Part shown: positions 20,944 through 34,700 of the stretch, piece by piece
Position numbering within the stretch: position 1 is the stretch's first letter
Layout of the letters: each line of letters opens with the position of its first letter
Position numbers and translations under genes: made by a program
Notes under the pieces: generated by a model
Database searches by the model: none
What the model was told of the DNA's origin: nothing
The model's input: the letters and a program-made list of their open reading frames with translations, nothing else
DNA from: Chaetomium olivaceum
Lineage: Eukaryota > Ascomycota > Sordariomycetes > Sordariales > Chaetomiaceae
Assembly (NCBI GenBank): GCA_039881045.1
Contig: JAYWVB010000047.1
Location: 186,001-250,000, forward strand
Direction of reading: 5' to 3'
DNA: 64,000 nt

Positions 20944-21947
20944 TCACCTCCCCCTCGCCGCCACCTCAACACCATCCCCAGCAGCAGCAGCACCCCCTTC
21001 CTCCTCCTCCTCCTCTCTCCCATGCACCACCCCGGCCCCCTCCCCCAGTTCACCACTCACACCCTCCTCCCCGCCAATCCAATTCCCTTCCTCGTCAAAA
21101 TACTCATGCACATTATCCGCCGTAATCCACCCGCCACTCCCCGGCATCGCAGGCGGCAGCCCGCCATCCCTCGCGCCGGCAAACACGCCACTGAACCCCT
21201 CCACCGCTTTGTAGTCCCCCTCGAACAGGATCTGCGCGCCCCCGTCCTCGTCGGGGTCCTCATCGTCCTCATCGTCGTCTCCGTCCTGCACCGGGTCCGG
21301 GTTGAGGTTGGAGCACTCCGAGATGGCCTCGAAGAGGAGGGTGGCTTCGGGCTTGGGCGTGTCGCTCCTAGGTTGTTGTTGTTGTTGTTGTTGTTCTTGT
21401 TGTTTGAGTTGTGGGATGAGCGTCAGCTCGATCGTGTCAAAGTCGTCGTCGCCTGCGCCGCCCTCGGCGAGTTCGAGCTGCAGGTAGACGGCGGGGTGGG
21501 CGGTTTGGTCGCTGGAGTGGAGGGTCTTGACGGCGTGGATGCTGATTTGTTGGTAGGGGATGGTGACGCCGGATTCGGCCGAGGGGCAGAATATGGAGAG
21601 GTGTCTGGGTTGGGGGGATGCGCGGTTAGTCAAGGGGGGGATGAGGCAGGGGAGTGGGGTGGTGCATACTGTGAGTTCACAAACAGATCGACTTTTTGCT
21701 CGACGCTCTCTTCGGTTTGGCCATTCAGTGCGCTACTCTCGGGTGCTGTTGGCTCGGAGGCGAGGTCGGCTGGGAAGAAGGGCAGCTTGCCTAGCTGCGA
21801 CTTGGGGATCCAGGCCTTTGCGGCGGTCGCATGGTAATGGAGCACGGGTTTGCCATCGTAGAAGCTGTTGGGGGTTTGCTCCTGGTGCTCGGATAGCGGA
21901 GTGTAGTCGTTCAGCGAGAACGGAGACCTGACCGTTTGGAGGCTCAT
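20944..21947 (-). CDS. pICln / regulator-of-volume-decrease family protein (methylosome subunit)
   Basis: This is an acidic PH-like protein that in animals chaperones Sm proteins with PRMT5 during snRNP assembly. Exon 1 is 21947-21670, a 65-nt intron follows (21605-21669, GTATGC...CCCAG), and exon 2 is 21604-20944. The core has LSIFCPSAESGVTIPYQQIS, VYLQLELAEG and IELTLIP, typical of the Voldacs domain, then LFEAISECSNLNPDP. A CAA-repeat polyglutamine lies between strands, and a strongly acidic stretch (DGDDDEDDEDPDEDGG) lies near the end. The C-terminal tail is Glu/Ala-rich. It is divergent from the coiled-coil gene, with 266 bp between ATGs. Nearby MFAP1 also belongs to splicing, but this may be chance. 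Confidence 0.85.
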
Positions 21948-22213
21948 TTTGGCGATTTGGGGACAATGGATGTATTTGATTGACGAAACAATGTTGACTT
22001 GGCGGGTTGTCGAGGGGTGTTGGTTGAGCTTCGAGAACTTCGGTGGGGTCGAGCTCTTATCGTCTTATCGGGAGGAGGGCGGGTGCCTGCCGGCGCGTAA
22101 CCTTGATTCGAGAGCTCCCCGCAACTCTTCATCATCCATCCACAGTCAAGAGTCAACCCATTAACCGTAACCAACACGTTCACATCCTGGGATCACAGTG
22201 CACCACATTCGCA

Positions 22214-22497
22214 ATGCACGACAATCGTAAGCCCCTTACCCCGGCCCCTGCCACAGCCAATCCATCAACTAACCGACGCAGGCACGCACCCCCTCCTCCA
22301 ACAACTTCCCCTAACCGTCTCCCCCTTCGTCAACCTCCCCACCGCCACCACCCTCCCCTACCGGTACAAGCCCATGCCCTCGACCCTTCCCCCTTCCACA
22401 ACCGGCATCACCGCAACATCCACCACAACAACCAACCCCGACGACACCACCGACCCATCATCATCCTCAACCCCTAACAACCCCAGCGCAACCCACC

Positions 22498-22529
<32 letters not shown>

Positions 22530-23059
22530 AAGCCGCGCTACGTCGTCTCCCCCTCGGGCCACGCCGCGCACCCGGACGAGATCCTGGCCTCGTGCCGCGC
22601 CCTGCAGGCCCACGTCGCCCAGCTGTGCGCCACGGCCGAGGCCGACGTCGCGCGCCTCGAGGAGCGCATCCGCGCGCGCGAGCTCGCCGAGAAGAGGCGG
22701 GTGGCCCCCGGCTGGCTGGATAGCGAGGCGCGGCTGCTGGAGCCGGAGCGCGCTGCTGGATCGGCGGATTCTGGGGGGTTTGGAGGGGGGGCAGGTGCAG
22801 GTGCGGGCGGGGTTGGTGGTGGTGGTGGTGGTGGGATGATGAGCGAGGCGGGGATGGGCAGGTGGGTGGTGGTGGTGGTGATGATGGTAGGCAGGGGGAG
22901 ATGTTGTTGCAGCAGCCGGTGAGGGGGTATGGGGAGGGATATGGGAATAGCTATGGTGATGGACACGGGCATGGGCGGGGAGGAGCGAGTGAGATGGCGG
23001 TGCCGGATGAGGGGGAGGAGTTGGACAGGGCGTTTGGGATGCTGGGGATGGGGAAGTGA
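22214..23059 (+). CDS. Conserved-looking hypothetical protein with a coiled-coil core, frameshifted as read
   Basis: I do not recognise this gene. Exon 1 is only 13 nt (ATG at 22214, MHDN), followed by a 55-nt intron (22227-22281, CTAAC branch, CGCAG). The protein starts MHDNRTHPLLQQLPLTVSPF. A low-complexity Thr/His/Gln linker follows, then a well-formed region HPDEILASCRALQAHVAQLC leading into a charged helix and RRVAPGWLDSEARLLEP. A Gly-rich linker precedes a conserved-looking end, EELDRAFGMLGMGK. The frame as read ends at 22922. The genuine tail is in another frame ending at 23059, with one base missing in the G-rich stretch 22800-22862. The total coding length of 791 nt is one short of a multiple of three. 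Confidence 0.65.
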
Positions 23060-23818
23060 GGGGCGAAGCGGGTGTGCTATAGAAAGTGTTGGGTTTTGTT
23101 GGATACATTGAGGGCGAGTGATTATCATTAATGACAACTTCACGGCTCACCGTTTGCCACTTGGGAATTGTGTCTTCATGACTTGGTAACTCCATTACCG
23201 AGTGATGCACTCGGCTACTTTCAACTCTCGCAGGGGACGATTCTTGGGTGTCACCGCACAGAGAAACACAATCTCGCAACTCATGAACTAGTCCACCTAC
23301 TACTATCATACAGATTTTATCTCCTGAATTGTCTAAGAAGAGATGGTCCGGCTCAGGTACCCGGTGGCTTGTGGTCCGTGCTTTGCGCCTCGACATTGAC
23401 CTTTAGGGTGGGTGGTTTGGGGACAGTCTTGCCAGGTTCTCCACACCCGACCCCTGGGCGGAAGAAGCGGTACACACAAGCGACATATAGCTATCCTGAT
23501 ACCATTACTTCTCGGCCAAACCAACCCCGAATTTAATAAGACAAGTGCAACAGATTTTTTCTACACATTGCTCATTCTATTCCCAGTAAAATATCATTTA
23601 TTTTATCCTGTCTAACGTTTGATATACAACTTATTAAAGTGTAGTCGTCCATATGTCAATGACACTCAGGGCGCTGGCAGGCGGACCCATGTTCCAGGTC
23701 TGATTATTTTGGCCAGAGGATCCATGCCAGCATCGCCAAATTCCTGAAATTCGAATCTCGACCTTCCAAACTATCCAAACCAATACTGAACCCCCAACTC
23801 CACATCTACATCACCACA
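23060..23818. other. Tandem intergenic, no gene
   Basis: This is 3' flank of the coiled-coil gene and promoter of MFAP1. It becomes AT-rich near 23540-23650. No feature is recognised. Confidence 0.45.
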
Positions 23819-25356
23819 ATGCCGCCCCAGAAACGTATGACGGCCAACCCGGTCAAGCCAGCGCGTTATCGCGCTGGCAAGGCCGCTGCAGCTGAATCAT
23901 CATCCGAATCCGAAGCCAGCGGCTCCGAGCAAGAAAACGAATCCAAAAAGGCACCCCCCCGGAGGACAGCACCACCGCCCAAGTTTGCCAGCGCTGCTGG
24001 TGCAGGTCGCGTCATCAGCCGTGGCGACGGCGCCAAGATCAACCTCAAGGGCGTCGGGATAGCCGATGCAGAAGAGGAGGAAGCGCGACGGAAAGCCGCC
24101 AAGCTGGCCAGGCTGGAAGCGGAAAAGAAGGCAAAAGAGGAAGGGTTCGTGACCGAAGAGGAGGAGGAAGAAAGCGAGGAGGAAGGCAGCGAAGAAGAGA
24201 GCGAGGAAGAAGAGAGCAGCGAAGAGGAGGAAGCGCCCCGGCGACTGATGATGCGACCCAAGTTCATCCCCAAAAGCCAACGACAAGGCAACGGCAACAG
24301 CAACGGCGCCGTACCCACCCCCTCAACCACCGGAACCGCATCCCAACCCCGAACCAAGACGACGAAGCCGCCGCCGCCGCCGCCGCCGAAGAAGCGCGCC
24401 GCAAAGCCGCCGACGAGCTCGTCGAAGAACAAATCAAAAAAGACCTGGCCGCGCGCGCGTCCGGGCGCAAACACTGGGAAGACGACGCGAGCGGGTCCGA
24501 GGGTGGCGTCGACGACACGGACGACGTGGACCCGGAGGCCGAGTACGCGGCGTGGAAGCTGCGCGAGCTCAAGCGGCTGCGGCGCGAGCGCGAGGCGATC
24601 GAGGCGAAGGAGCGCGAGCTGGCCGAGATCGAGCGGCGCCGCAACCTGACCGAGGAGGAGCGGCAGGCCGAGGACGACGCGCACCTCGCGCAGCAGCGCG
24701 AGGAGAAGGAGGGCAGGGGCAAGATGGCGTTTATGCAGAAGTATTTCCATAAGGGCGCTTTCTATCAGGATGAGAGCAAGGCGGCGGGGCTGGATAAGAG
24801 GGATATTGCGGGTGCGACGTTTGTGGATGATGTCAATCGGGAGCTGTTGCCTAAGGCGCTGCAGATGAGGGATATGACCAAGATTGGTAAGAAGGGTGCG
24901 ACTAAGTATAGGGATCTCAAGAGCGAGGATACGGGGCAGTGGGGCCGGCTGGACGATGGCCGGGGGAGGCGGGACTTTGACCGTAATGTTGATGAGAGGT
25001 TCCAACCGGATGACCACCGTCGGGACTGGGAGAGGGGCGGCGACGGTGCCAAGGGCGCGAATGCCATCCCGCTCGGGGAGCGGCCACAGAGACCGCGTGA
25101 AAGCCGTGATCGGGACAGGGGCTACGACCGGGAGAGGGGCGGATACAAAGACGCGGGCCGGGAAGAGCACAGAGACGAACGTAGGGGCTCGTACCGGCGG
25201 CGCGATGACGATCGGGAGAGAAGACGGTCAAGGTCCCCGTCCCGGTCCCGGTCGCCCCGGCAAGACCGCGGTGATCGACGGAAACGGTCGCCTTCCCGGG
25301 AACGCGATCGGGATCGTTATGAAAGCGACAAGCGGCGGAGGGTGGACACCCGATAG
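23819..25356 (+). CDS. MFAP1-type spliceosomal protein, frameshifted as read
   Basis: This nuclear protein belongs to the spliceosomal B complex. A single exon begins with PPQKRMTANPVKPARYRAGK, then acidic runs, then RPKFIPKSQR. The Mfap1 domain carries KMAFMQKYFHKGAFYQD and TKYRDLKSEDTGQW. The C-terminus is an Arg/Ser/Asp-rich (RS-like) tail. The N-terminal frame runs to 24649 but becomes Thr/Pro/Lys-rich nonsense after about 24290. The correct frame starts upstream of the Ala-rich stretch (AAAEEARRKAADELVEEQIK) near 24380. One base is missing between about 24255 and 24360, and the total of 1538 nt is one short of a codon multiple. A 48-nt GT-AG segment in this interval cannot repair the frame because it is divisible by three. 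The 3' end faces POL12, 101 bp away. Confidence 0.88.
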
Positions 25357-25457
25357 GTGTTCCGCGAATTCCAAACCGCACCAGTATGTAACTTGTAATA
25401 TATCATGCTTGATACCCACACAAACCTCATGACCATCCCAGCCCACGCTCGCAACCA

Positions 25458-27587
25458 TCAAATCTTGGTTATTTCCACCCTCGCCCTCTCAAATATCATA
25501 TGGGCAACCATTCCCCCACTTACGGTATTATCCTGGGACGGCGAGTAGAGCGTCATCTTCGCGTAAGTCCCGGCACCCTTCCGCTTGGACAAGCTACCAG
25601 GGTTGATGACGAGCACGCTGTCCACAACCTACACCCGATGTCAGTCAGCACACAACAACAACCAAAACAGCCAATGAACGAAACAGAAACATACCTTTGC
25701 AAACGGCGGCATCGCACTCGGCACCACCAACACGTCCGGCCTGACATCCACCATCTCGCCCAACTTCAAATAACTCACATCCAGCATCGCCCCCGGCGGC
25801 ACCCCCCCACTCGCCCCGTCCACCGCGCCCGTCTTGGGCAACTTCTTCCTATCCGCGGGCGGAAACAGCGGGAAAAAATGCCTTTGCTCCACCAAATACC
25901 GGCTCAGCCGCGAGAGCGTATCCCCGCCACCACCCACACGCTCACCCGCCCACAAGCTCCTCATGCCGCAGCTGGAACAGCACATCCTGACTGCTCACCC
26001 CGAGCACCATCTCATTCATGCTCAGCGTCATCGGGTTCCCAATCACCTTCACACTCTTATGCAAGCCCAGCTCCCTGCGGGGAAAGGCGTCCTGCGGCCA
26101 CGAGACATGCTTGGCCAGCACATCCCTCACCGAGGGCACCAGCAGGACGGTCGCGGACGGGTTGCACATGGCGAGGCGGTTGAGGGCGGGCGTCACGAGG
26201 TATTTGAAGACGGTGGCCATGGTGGCGGTGTCGGCGTCGTAGGCGGCCTCGGGGGGGAGGTCGAAATCGCCCGTGGCGAGCAGCGGGTGCTCGGCGTCGA
26301 GGAAAGGGCCCGTGAGGACCACCGCGTCGGCGTAGATGTCGGCCGCTTCGCTGCACAGCGTGTGCAGCGGTTCGAAGTCCAGGTTGTCGTCGGCCGTGTA
26401 GGGGCCCGAGGCGTACAGGATGGTTAATGGTGCGGGCGTGGAGGAGGAGGAGGAGTCCATGTCCATTGCGTCCGGGCCGCCGCCGCCGCCCCCGCGGAGG
26501 CGGGCGAGGTACGCGGCTAGGGTGTCCGGGTCGGAGGCGGCGTTGGGGAGCAGCGGGAGGTCGAGGACTTGGTGCACGGTGAAGTCGCGGCCGGAGGTGT
26601 TGATGCCGCGGAGGGCGACGATCTGGCCGGGGAAGAATTGGTAGCCTTTGAGCTTGCTGAGATTGAGCGGCACGCGCAGGGCGTTGCCCATTCGTCGTGA
26701 GGACTCCAGGACGAGGGAGGCGGCGTTTAGTTTGCCCTCTGGGGAGTCTGATGCGATGCGCCCGACGGCGACGATCTCGGCGGTTCCCTGGCTCGCGGGA
26801 CTCCCGAATGCCGAGTCTTCGAGTTTGTGGTGTTCTGCTACTAGGGCGATGAAGTCCTCTATCCGGTCGTCCAAGATTTCGGATGCCTCTGACAGTTTCA
26901 TCACTAGCCCTTTGTATCCGAGTTTCTTCTGGTCTGATGTGGCCGTGAGTTTGATGCGGGGTTCGGGGAAGGGGGAGATCGGGGGTTCGGCGGCGTCGAG
27001 GTGTTCGTTGAGGATCTCTAGTACTTCGCCGGCGTTTGGTCTGTCGTTGAAGGATGACGGACTGTGCACGCACGGGGTATTAGCCAAGTACTGGTGACCC
27101 CCTCGAAGAAGACAGCTACATACGGGATTGCGCCCAAGGCGTTTAGTTGGTCTTCCATTTTCAGGGGGGAGCTGGTTGGCTCGGCCTTCACCCGTGAAAC
27201 TGCGGGTGTCCTCCTGACGGCCATCTTGGTCCTCCCAGCACCCGGTGTTGCAAGCCCATCCAGCATCCCAAACACATCACCGCCCCCCTTGGCCACTCGC
27301 GGGGTGGCACCCCCTCGCTTCTCCGTCTTGATGTGCACCTGCGTCCGGTTGCTCCGCACGAGCTCGTCCTGTAGGTTTTGCTTGAATGCGCGGAGGTTGT
27401 CGATGTGGGCCTTGAAATCGTCCATTCCCATCTTCATGCCATACGACTCCCACTTGAAGAACAAGTCCTGGACGGACAACTGGTGCATGTTCATGATGGA
27501 CTTGAGTTCCGCCACGACGTCGGCCTCGAGATCCTTGGTCCCCGAGCCGAACCGATCGTTCAGCTCTACAATGATTTCGTCGGACAT
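25458..27587 (-). CDS. DNA polymerase alpha subunit B (Pol12)
   Basis: This is the regulatory B subunit of the polymerase alpha-primase complex that starts replication. Exon 1 is 27587-27124, with a 62-nt intron (27062-27123). Exon 2 is 27061-25695, with a 66-nt intron (25629-25694). Exon 3 is 25628-25458. The N-terminal helical domain begins MSDEIIVELNDRFGSGTKDL. An OB-fold region follows (GTAEIVAVGRIASDSPEGKL). The inactive phosphoesterase-like domain includes LTGPFLDAEHPLL, VLLVPSVRD, VIGNPMTLSMNEMVLGVSS and YLVEQRHFFPLFPP. It ends with VLVINPGSLSKRKGAGTYAK. Near 25940-25950 the frame shifts once. Here one extra base (a G in the GGGCGGG run) fits, the only clear insertion in the window. 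Exon sums give 2002 nt, one over a codon multiple. An essential gene is unlikely to be truly broken. Confidence 0.92.
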
Positions 27588-29231
<1,644 letters not shown>

Positions 29232-29901
29232 GCCGGCACCAGCGGCCCAACTGACTGCGGTTACTACGTATTAAAAGGCTCCTAAATTCGCCGTGGAGTC
29301 GACCGCGGCCCAAAATGCCGTTGCCTGAAACTGAGCCATGGACCCATCATCTAATCGGACCTCGGGCACCGTTGCCCCTCTTGTTAGTTTTCAGCCGCAC
29401 TGGCATGGCATGCAAGTCTACGGGAATGGCCGGATCCATATGATACCACCCCATAATCCATCTTTCTACAAAGTAATACCACCATCATTCTGTACCCGTG
29501 ACTGCCCTAACCCCCAAGTGGCCTTTCCTCCGCTCCGCTTAATTCGCAACTGCTAGCTGCAGGAGCTGAACCGCCGCACAACGGTGACTCGGTTAGCCGT
29601 TGGTTTTATGGTTTCAAGCCACATGCTTGGCTCGCTGAACACGGGACGACTGACGCGGCCATGATGACTTTAAGGGTGTGCAAGCACAAAGAGACGTGGT
29701 AACATTGGCAAATCGTGACTCAATGTGGTAGACGATATGGTGGATAAACATCGTCGAAACGCCTCAAGGTTGGCTAGAATTGTCTCACAACTACTGAGCA
29801 CATCAATCCAGTTAGCCAAGATAGTTATTTGCCTGATTATCCCAATTGCCAATTCGGCCCTATCCGAATCACTCACAGACATCACAGCAATCACTCCAAC
29901 C
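29232..29901. other. Tandem intergenic, no gene
   Basis: This is 3' flank of the Sec14-type gene and promoter of the quinone-oxidoreductase-like locus. Nothing is recognised. Confidence 0.45.
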
Positions 29902-31268
29902 ATGTCATCCTCATTACCAGCCCCACCTCACCAAACACCAACACTCCAAACCACACAACAACCAAAGCATGGACCTTCCACCGCCCGGCCCCTACCGCAA
30001 ACCCTCTCCCTCACCACCACCCACCCCCTCCCCCCCTTCCCTCCGACCCCTTCCACAACCAAAACAACCACACCCAAAGAAGAGGAATACCTCCTCCTCC
30101 TCCGCGTCTCCCACGCCGCCCTCAACCCAGCCGACCTCGTCACCCTCTCCGCCATGCCCTTCTTCATCCGCTCCCACCGGCACGCCAACCCGGCCGCCGT
30201 GCCCGCCCTCGACTTCACCGCCACCGTACTCGACGTCTGGAACCCACCATCCCCCCCCCTCCCACCACCACACCACCACCACTACCACCGAAGGGGACAA
30301 CACCACCACCACCGAAGGGGGTCCTAACCCCCGCTTCGCCCCCGGCGACAGCGTAATCTGCTTCCCGCCCTTCGCGCACACTCTCGCCACGGGCGTTGGC
30401 GGTCTCCAAGGCGTCGTAACCCTCCCAGCACGGTATGCGGTGCGGCTTCCGTCGGGCGGACGCTGCGCGAGGGGGCGGGCCTGTTGCTGGCCGGGTGCAC
30501 GGCCGATGTGCAGGTGAATGAGTGCGGGGTGGGTGCGGGCCAGCGGGTGTTGGTGGTTGGCGCGAGTGGCGGGGTGGGGAGTATGGTGCTGCAGATGGTG
30601 AGGGGGGAGGGTTGATGCGGTGGTGGGGGTGGGATGGGGGATGGGGATGATGGGAAGGGGGGGGGTGGGGCGGTTTGTTCGGGGCGGAATGAGGCGGTGG
30701 TGAAGGGGTTGGGGGCTGATGAGGTAAGTACATACACAACCTGTCTGTTGTGTGTATATTGTACATGCTTTTGAGGTGGTGGTTTTGGGGGTGTTGACTG
30801 ACCAGTGTGTAGGTGGTTGACTACACGCAGTACAAGGACCTCCCCGGGGAGTTGGCGCGGCGGTTTGGGGACCAGCCGTTTGACCACATCATTGATACCT
30901 ACGGCAACCAGGAGCTGTACAAGAGTGTGCAGCATGGCGCGGTACCAACAAGCCCGAGGGCATGTACAACGCCGCGTCGATACACTACTCTCGGAGTACA
31001 CTTTCTGGGCCTTGCTGAAGAGCGGGCTGACTCTCCTTACCAACACCCTCTGGCCGCGCTCGACTTGGCTGGTGGCACCGGCCGGACCTGGAAGGCAGCG
31101 AGTATGATGGATCCGGGATTGGACATGATGGAGCGGGTGGTGAAGCAGTTTGGTGAGGGGAAGCTCCGCGTTCTTGTCGACAGCGAGTGGCCGTTTGAGA
31201 GGGTCCCATGAGCTCTCGATGTTGTGAGGAGCGGTCATGCCGCTGGCAAGGTTATCATCAAAGGTTAA
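29902..31268 (+). pseudogene. Broken quinone oxidoreductase-like (MDR, zeta-crystallin type) gene
   Basis: The intact gene would encode an NADPH-dependent quinone or enone reductase without catalytic zinc. Recognisable pieces occur in order but in shifting frames. They are an N-terminal GroES-like domain (YLLLLRVSHAALNPADLVT, FAPGDSVICFPPF), a Rossmann motif (RVLVVGASGGVGSMVLQM), VVDYTQYKDLPGEL, KPEGMYNAAS-like sequence, and the C-terminal DVVRSGHAAGKVIIKG ending at 31268. An intron fits at about 30725-30814 (GTAAGT...GTGTAG). At least six frame changes are needed: three within 60 bp near 29960-30010, and others near 30255, 30470, 30615 and 30940. There is also an in-frame TGA at 31209-31211, 19 codons before the natural end. 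The stop codon is not explained by single indels in G/C runs, so this locus may be truly decayed, on top of possible assembly errors. Confidence 0.72.
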
Positions 31269-31796
31269 TAAGGAGTGATCCGGGTTGGGTTTCCCTTGGG
31301 CGCCTGTATCATATGTTATACCCTGCTCTGTTGCCTCGTTTACTCTCTCCAACTAAGTATCAACACATCTCAGTCCCGTTAAAGACGCTTAACTATTGAA
31401 AAGACTTACACATCAACAATACAACCACCCACCGAGTCCAATCCTCACATCGATCCGGTCACCGGTCAACTTCCGAGTCAAAAAAAAAAAAACATGCTGT
31501 ATTTGCTCTCGACTAGGGTATCCCCACCTCTGTTTTGACAAGGCCTCAGCCGACAATGAATGTGGTGCAGTTAGACAAGATACCTATCCCAAGAAATGCC
31601 GACAAATCCAATGCAAAAATGCACGATCAAAATGCCCAATGCGCCTAAACATCCATGCCGCCGTAAATGCCCGGATATATACAGTGGTATATATACGTGT
31701 TCCTCCTCCCCAGTAAACACCACGACAGCCAGCCAACCCCATCCTCCCGGTTTATCCCATTCAATCATCATAAACGAACGCTTGCCCCGCTCAAAC
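31269..31796. other. Convergent 3' intergenic, poly-A tract
   Basis: It contains an A12 run near 31480-31492. Otherwise it is 3' flank of the broken reductase and of the P4-ATPase. The ATPase C-terminus may extend a little into it ([20 protein letters not shown] is readable near 31730-31795 in another frame). Confidence 0.45.
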
Positions 31797-34700
31797 TCAA
31801 ACCCGGTCCACCCCTCCCTTATCCTTCGCGCCGGCACTCTCCAAAGGATTCTCCCTCTCCTCCGCCGGCGGCGTAAACTGACGACGCACAAACTCCCCGT
31901 CAGCCGTGCACTCCCCGGCGTCCCCGCCGCCCCATACGCGTATTGCGAAGAGGCCTGCCCTTCCACCGCTGCCAGCCAGGCGCCGTCTCCTGTTCAGGCC
32001 CCTGCTGCGACGGCGCCGATGCCGACGCCGACGCCGACGCCGACATGGCGTGACCGTCTTCAGGGATGCCGCATCACCGCCCACCCCCCGCCGCACCACC
32101 AGCAGCAGCACCACCACCACCACCACCACCACCAACAACACCAACACCACCACCCTCCCCATCAACCCCCCCACCGCCATGACCAACCCCGGCCTCCCAC
32201 CATCCACACCCCCCCGCAACACACCGCCCAACACACTCCCCACCCCATTCTTCTGCAGATGCTCCACCTCCTGCATCAAATCGCGGTCCGTCGGCCACAG
32301 CGCCCTCCTGACAGCCGACACGCCGAGCTCAAAGACCACCAGCGCCGACAGCACAATGAAGTGGACGAGCCACCACATGCCGTCGCGGCCAAACCCCACC
32401 AGGAACGCGTCCGCACGACATACGGCCCAATCGCGCCCGAAGAGCGCGCTCAACAGGACATCCACAGCCACCACCCGAGGATGGACAGCCCATGGCGCCG
32501 AGGATGACCAGCGTGCGGTCGTGGACTCGAGGAACATGAGCTTGAGGTTGATGAGACGACGGCGAGGGAGAAGGCGAGGGTGCCGACCGAGTAGAGGTCG
32601 GCGGGGCTGGTGCCGTGGGCGGCGACGGCGTAGATGTAATAGACGGCGTAGTAGATGATGACGGACTCGGCGACGGCCATGAGCATCCAGCCGAGGTACT
32701 GGGGGAAGTTGAAGGCGCGGTTGCGCTGGCCGAAGGTGTACAGCTCCGGGACGGCGAGCAAGGTCGAGGCCGACAGGTCGCGCTCGAAGATGCCCGGGAT
32801 GATGACGGAGAGGGAGGTGAAGATGGTGTTGAAGACGGTGAGGGAGGTGGATTCGAAGAGGGAGGTGCCCGTGTAGCCGTTGTAGCGCTGGTAGTGGGCT
32901 TGGAGGAGGTAGAAGACGACTTCTTTCCAGAAGGTGCCCAGGATGTACTTGCCGCTGCGGGCGTAGTTCCAGCGGCCGTGGACGAAGAGCAGCCGCTGGA
33001 GGAAGCGGAACTGGGCGATGGAGTAGTCTGAAATGCGTGCGGCTTGCAGACCCTCACGCCCAGAAATGCCGATGCCGACGTGCGATGCCTGGATCATGGC
33101 GATGTCGTTGGCGCCGTCGCCGACAGCGAGCGTGACGGCCGAGGGGGACTGCTTCCGGATGCAGCGGACGAGGCTCGCCTTTTGCGAGGGCGACGCCCGG
33201 CAGCAGATGACCGAGTCGACTCTAGCGACCAGGTCGAAGAACAGCACGCGGAGCGCGGGGTCGTCCTCCACCACCGACAGCGTGTGTCCGTCAATGACGG
33301 CGACCGAGTGCGGGACCATACCGCGGCACACGTCGGTGAGGGTCATGGCGAGTCGTTCCTGGAGATCGCCTTGTGTGACGTCCAGAATGTAAACTTCAGA
33401 GAATGGCTTGCAGATACGGGCCGAATGGGCAATGTTGATGGCTGTCTCCCGCTTGTCGCCAGTCAACATCCAAACTTTGATATTGGCACGCCGGAGCTTG
33501 TCGATGGTCTCAGGCACACCCTGCTGGAGCTTGTCTTCGATGGCCGTGGCTCCAGCGAGCTCATAATCCTGTTCGATAAGCTCAGCCGCACTCTCAATGC
33601 GCTCCTGGCGCTTGACAAAGCTGGTAGTGGCCTGGAGGTACACGTCCTTCCACTTCCGGTAATCATCCTCCTCCAAGTAACGGTACGCGAAGATGAGCGT
33701 CCGGAGTCCTTCGGTAGCGAAGTCGTCGACGTGCTGAAAGCAACGCTCGAACACGGCCGCCTCGTTCAGCGCCAACGACTCATCCACCATCCCGTCGTAA
33801 GGGTCCGCTAGGCGGGTGAGCTCTAGCGACCGGGCACCTGCCGTGGAGCGGCGCGGGCTCTGGTAAGGATCGGCTTCGCTTGGTGACTCGTCCACACCCC
33901 CAGCCTCGCGGCGAGAGAGCCAGTGATCGACTTCGTCGGTGATAGCCATGGAACGCCGCCAGCTATCCCTCCGGTCTAGCGTCCGCCTGATATTCATGCT
34001 ATCCCGCTTGTGGCTCTGCATGCTCTGCCGGCGGAGGGCCATCTCCTGCTCGACACTCCTACGCATGCTCGCCCGCCTCTCGACGGCGGAGGCAGTCTGG
34101 ATGGCAAGTTGCTTCTGTCTCAGGCGTGGCAAGATGACGCTGTCGGCGCCCTTGGTGAAAATGCACGGCCTGCCATCCGGCATGCGGATGATGATGGACA
34201 TGCGCTTGCGCCTGCTGCTAAACTCGATGACGTCCAAAATCTCATATTTCTCGGTGATGGTTGCACCGGCCGAGTTGCGCATTTGCAGCGTCATGGACTG
34301 CGAGGCCCTGTCAACGAGCAGGAAACCCAGTTCCTTCGCTGCCTCTACCAGAGCAAGCTCGTCGGGGGAGACGCAGCCTGGAAGCTGATCTCTCCATCTT
34401 CTCCCGTCTCGGGGAGGCAAGTATGGCACAGCGCCAGGCAGAGGTGAACTGCCGGGTCTTGCGCGAGAACTGCGAGTGGGGCTTGTTGGTGAGGTAGCGA
34501 GCAGGTCCTCGGTATTGAGCTCGGGTTGGTTTTGAGCCGGATGGACGGGTGATTTCCATCTCGAAGCAGTACTCGTCCGCGGAGACGGACGCTCTGGGAG
34601 CGACGAGCCTCAACGGGAGAGGAGTCCATCATCTCCGTCTCAGCTGGACGAGTTGAAAACTCGGGGGCTCAAAGCCGAGCCCTTTCCGGACTGTTCAACC

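Noticed and set aside
24308..24356. A GT...AG segment that could be an intron in MFAP1
   Set aside because: It is 48 nt, a multiple of three, so removing it does not repair the frame. A one-base deletion fits better.
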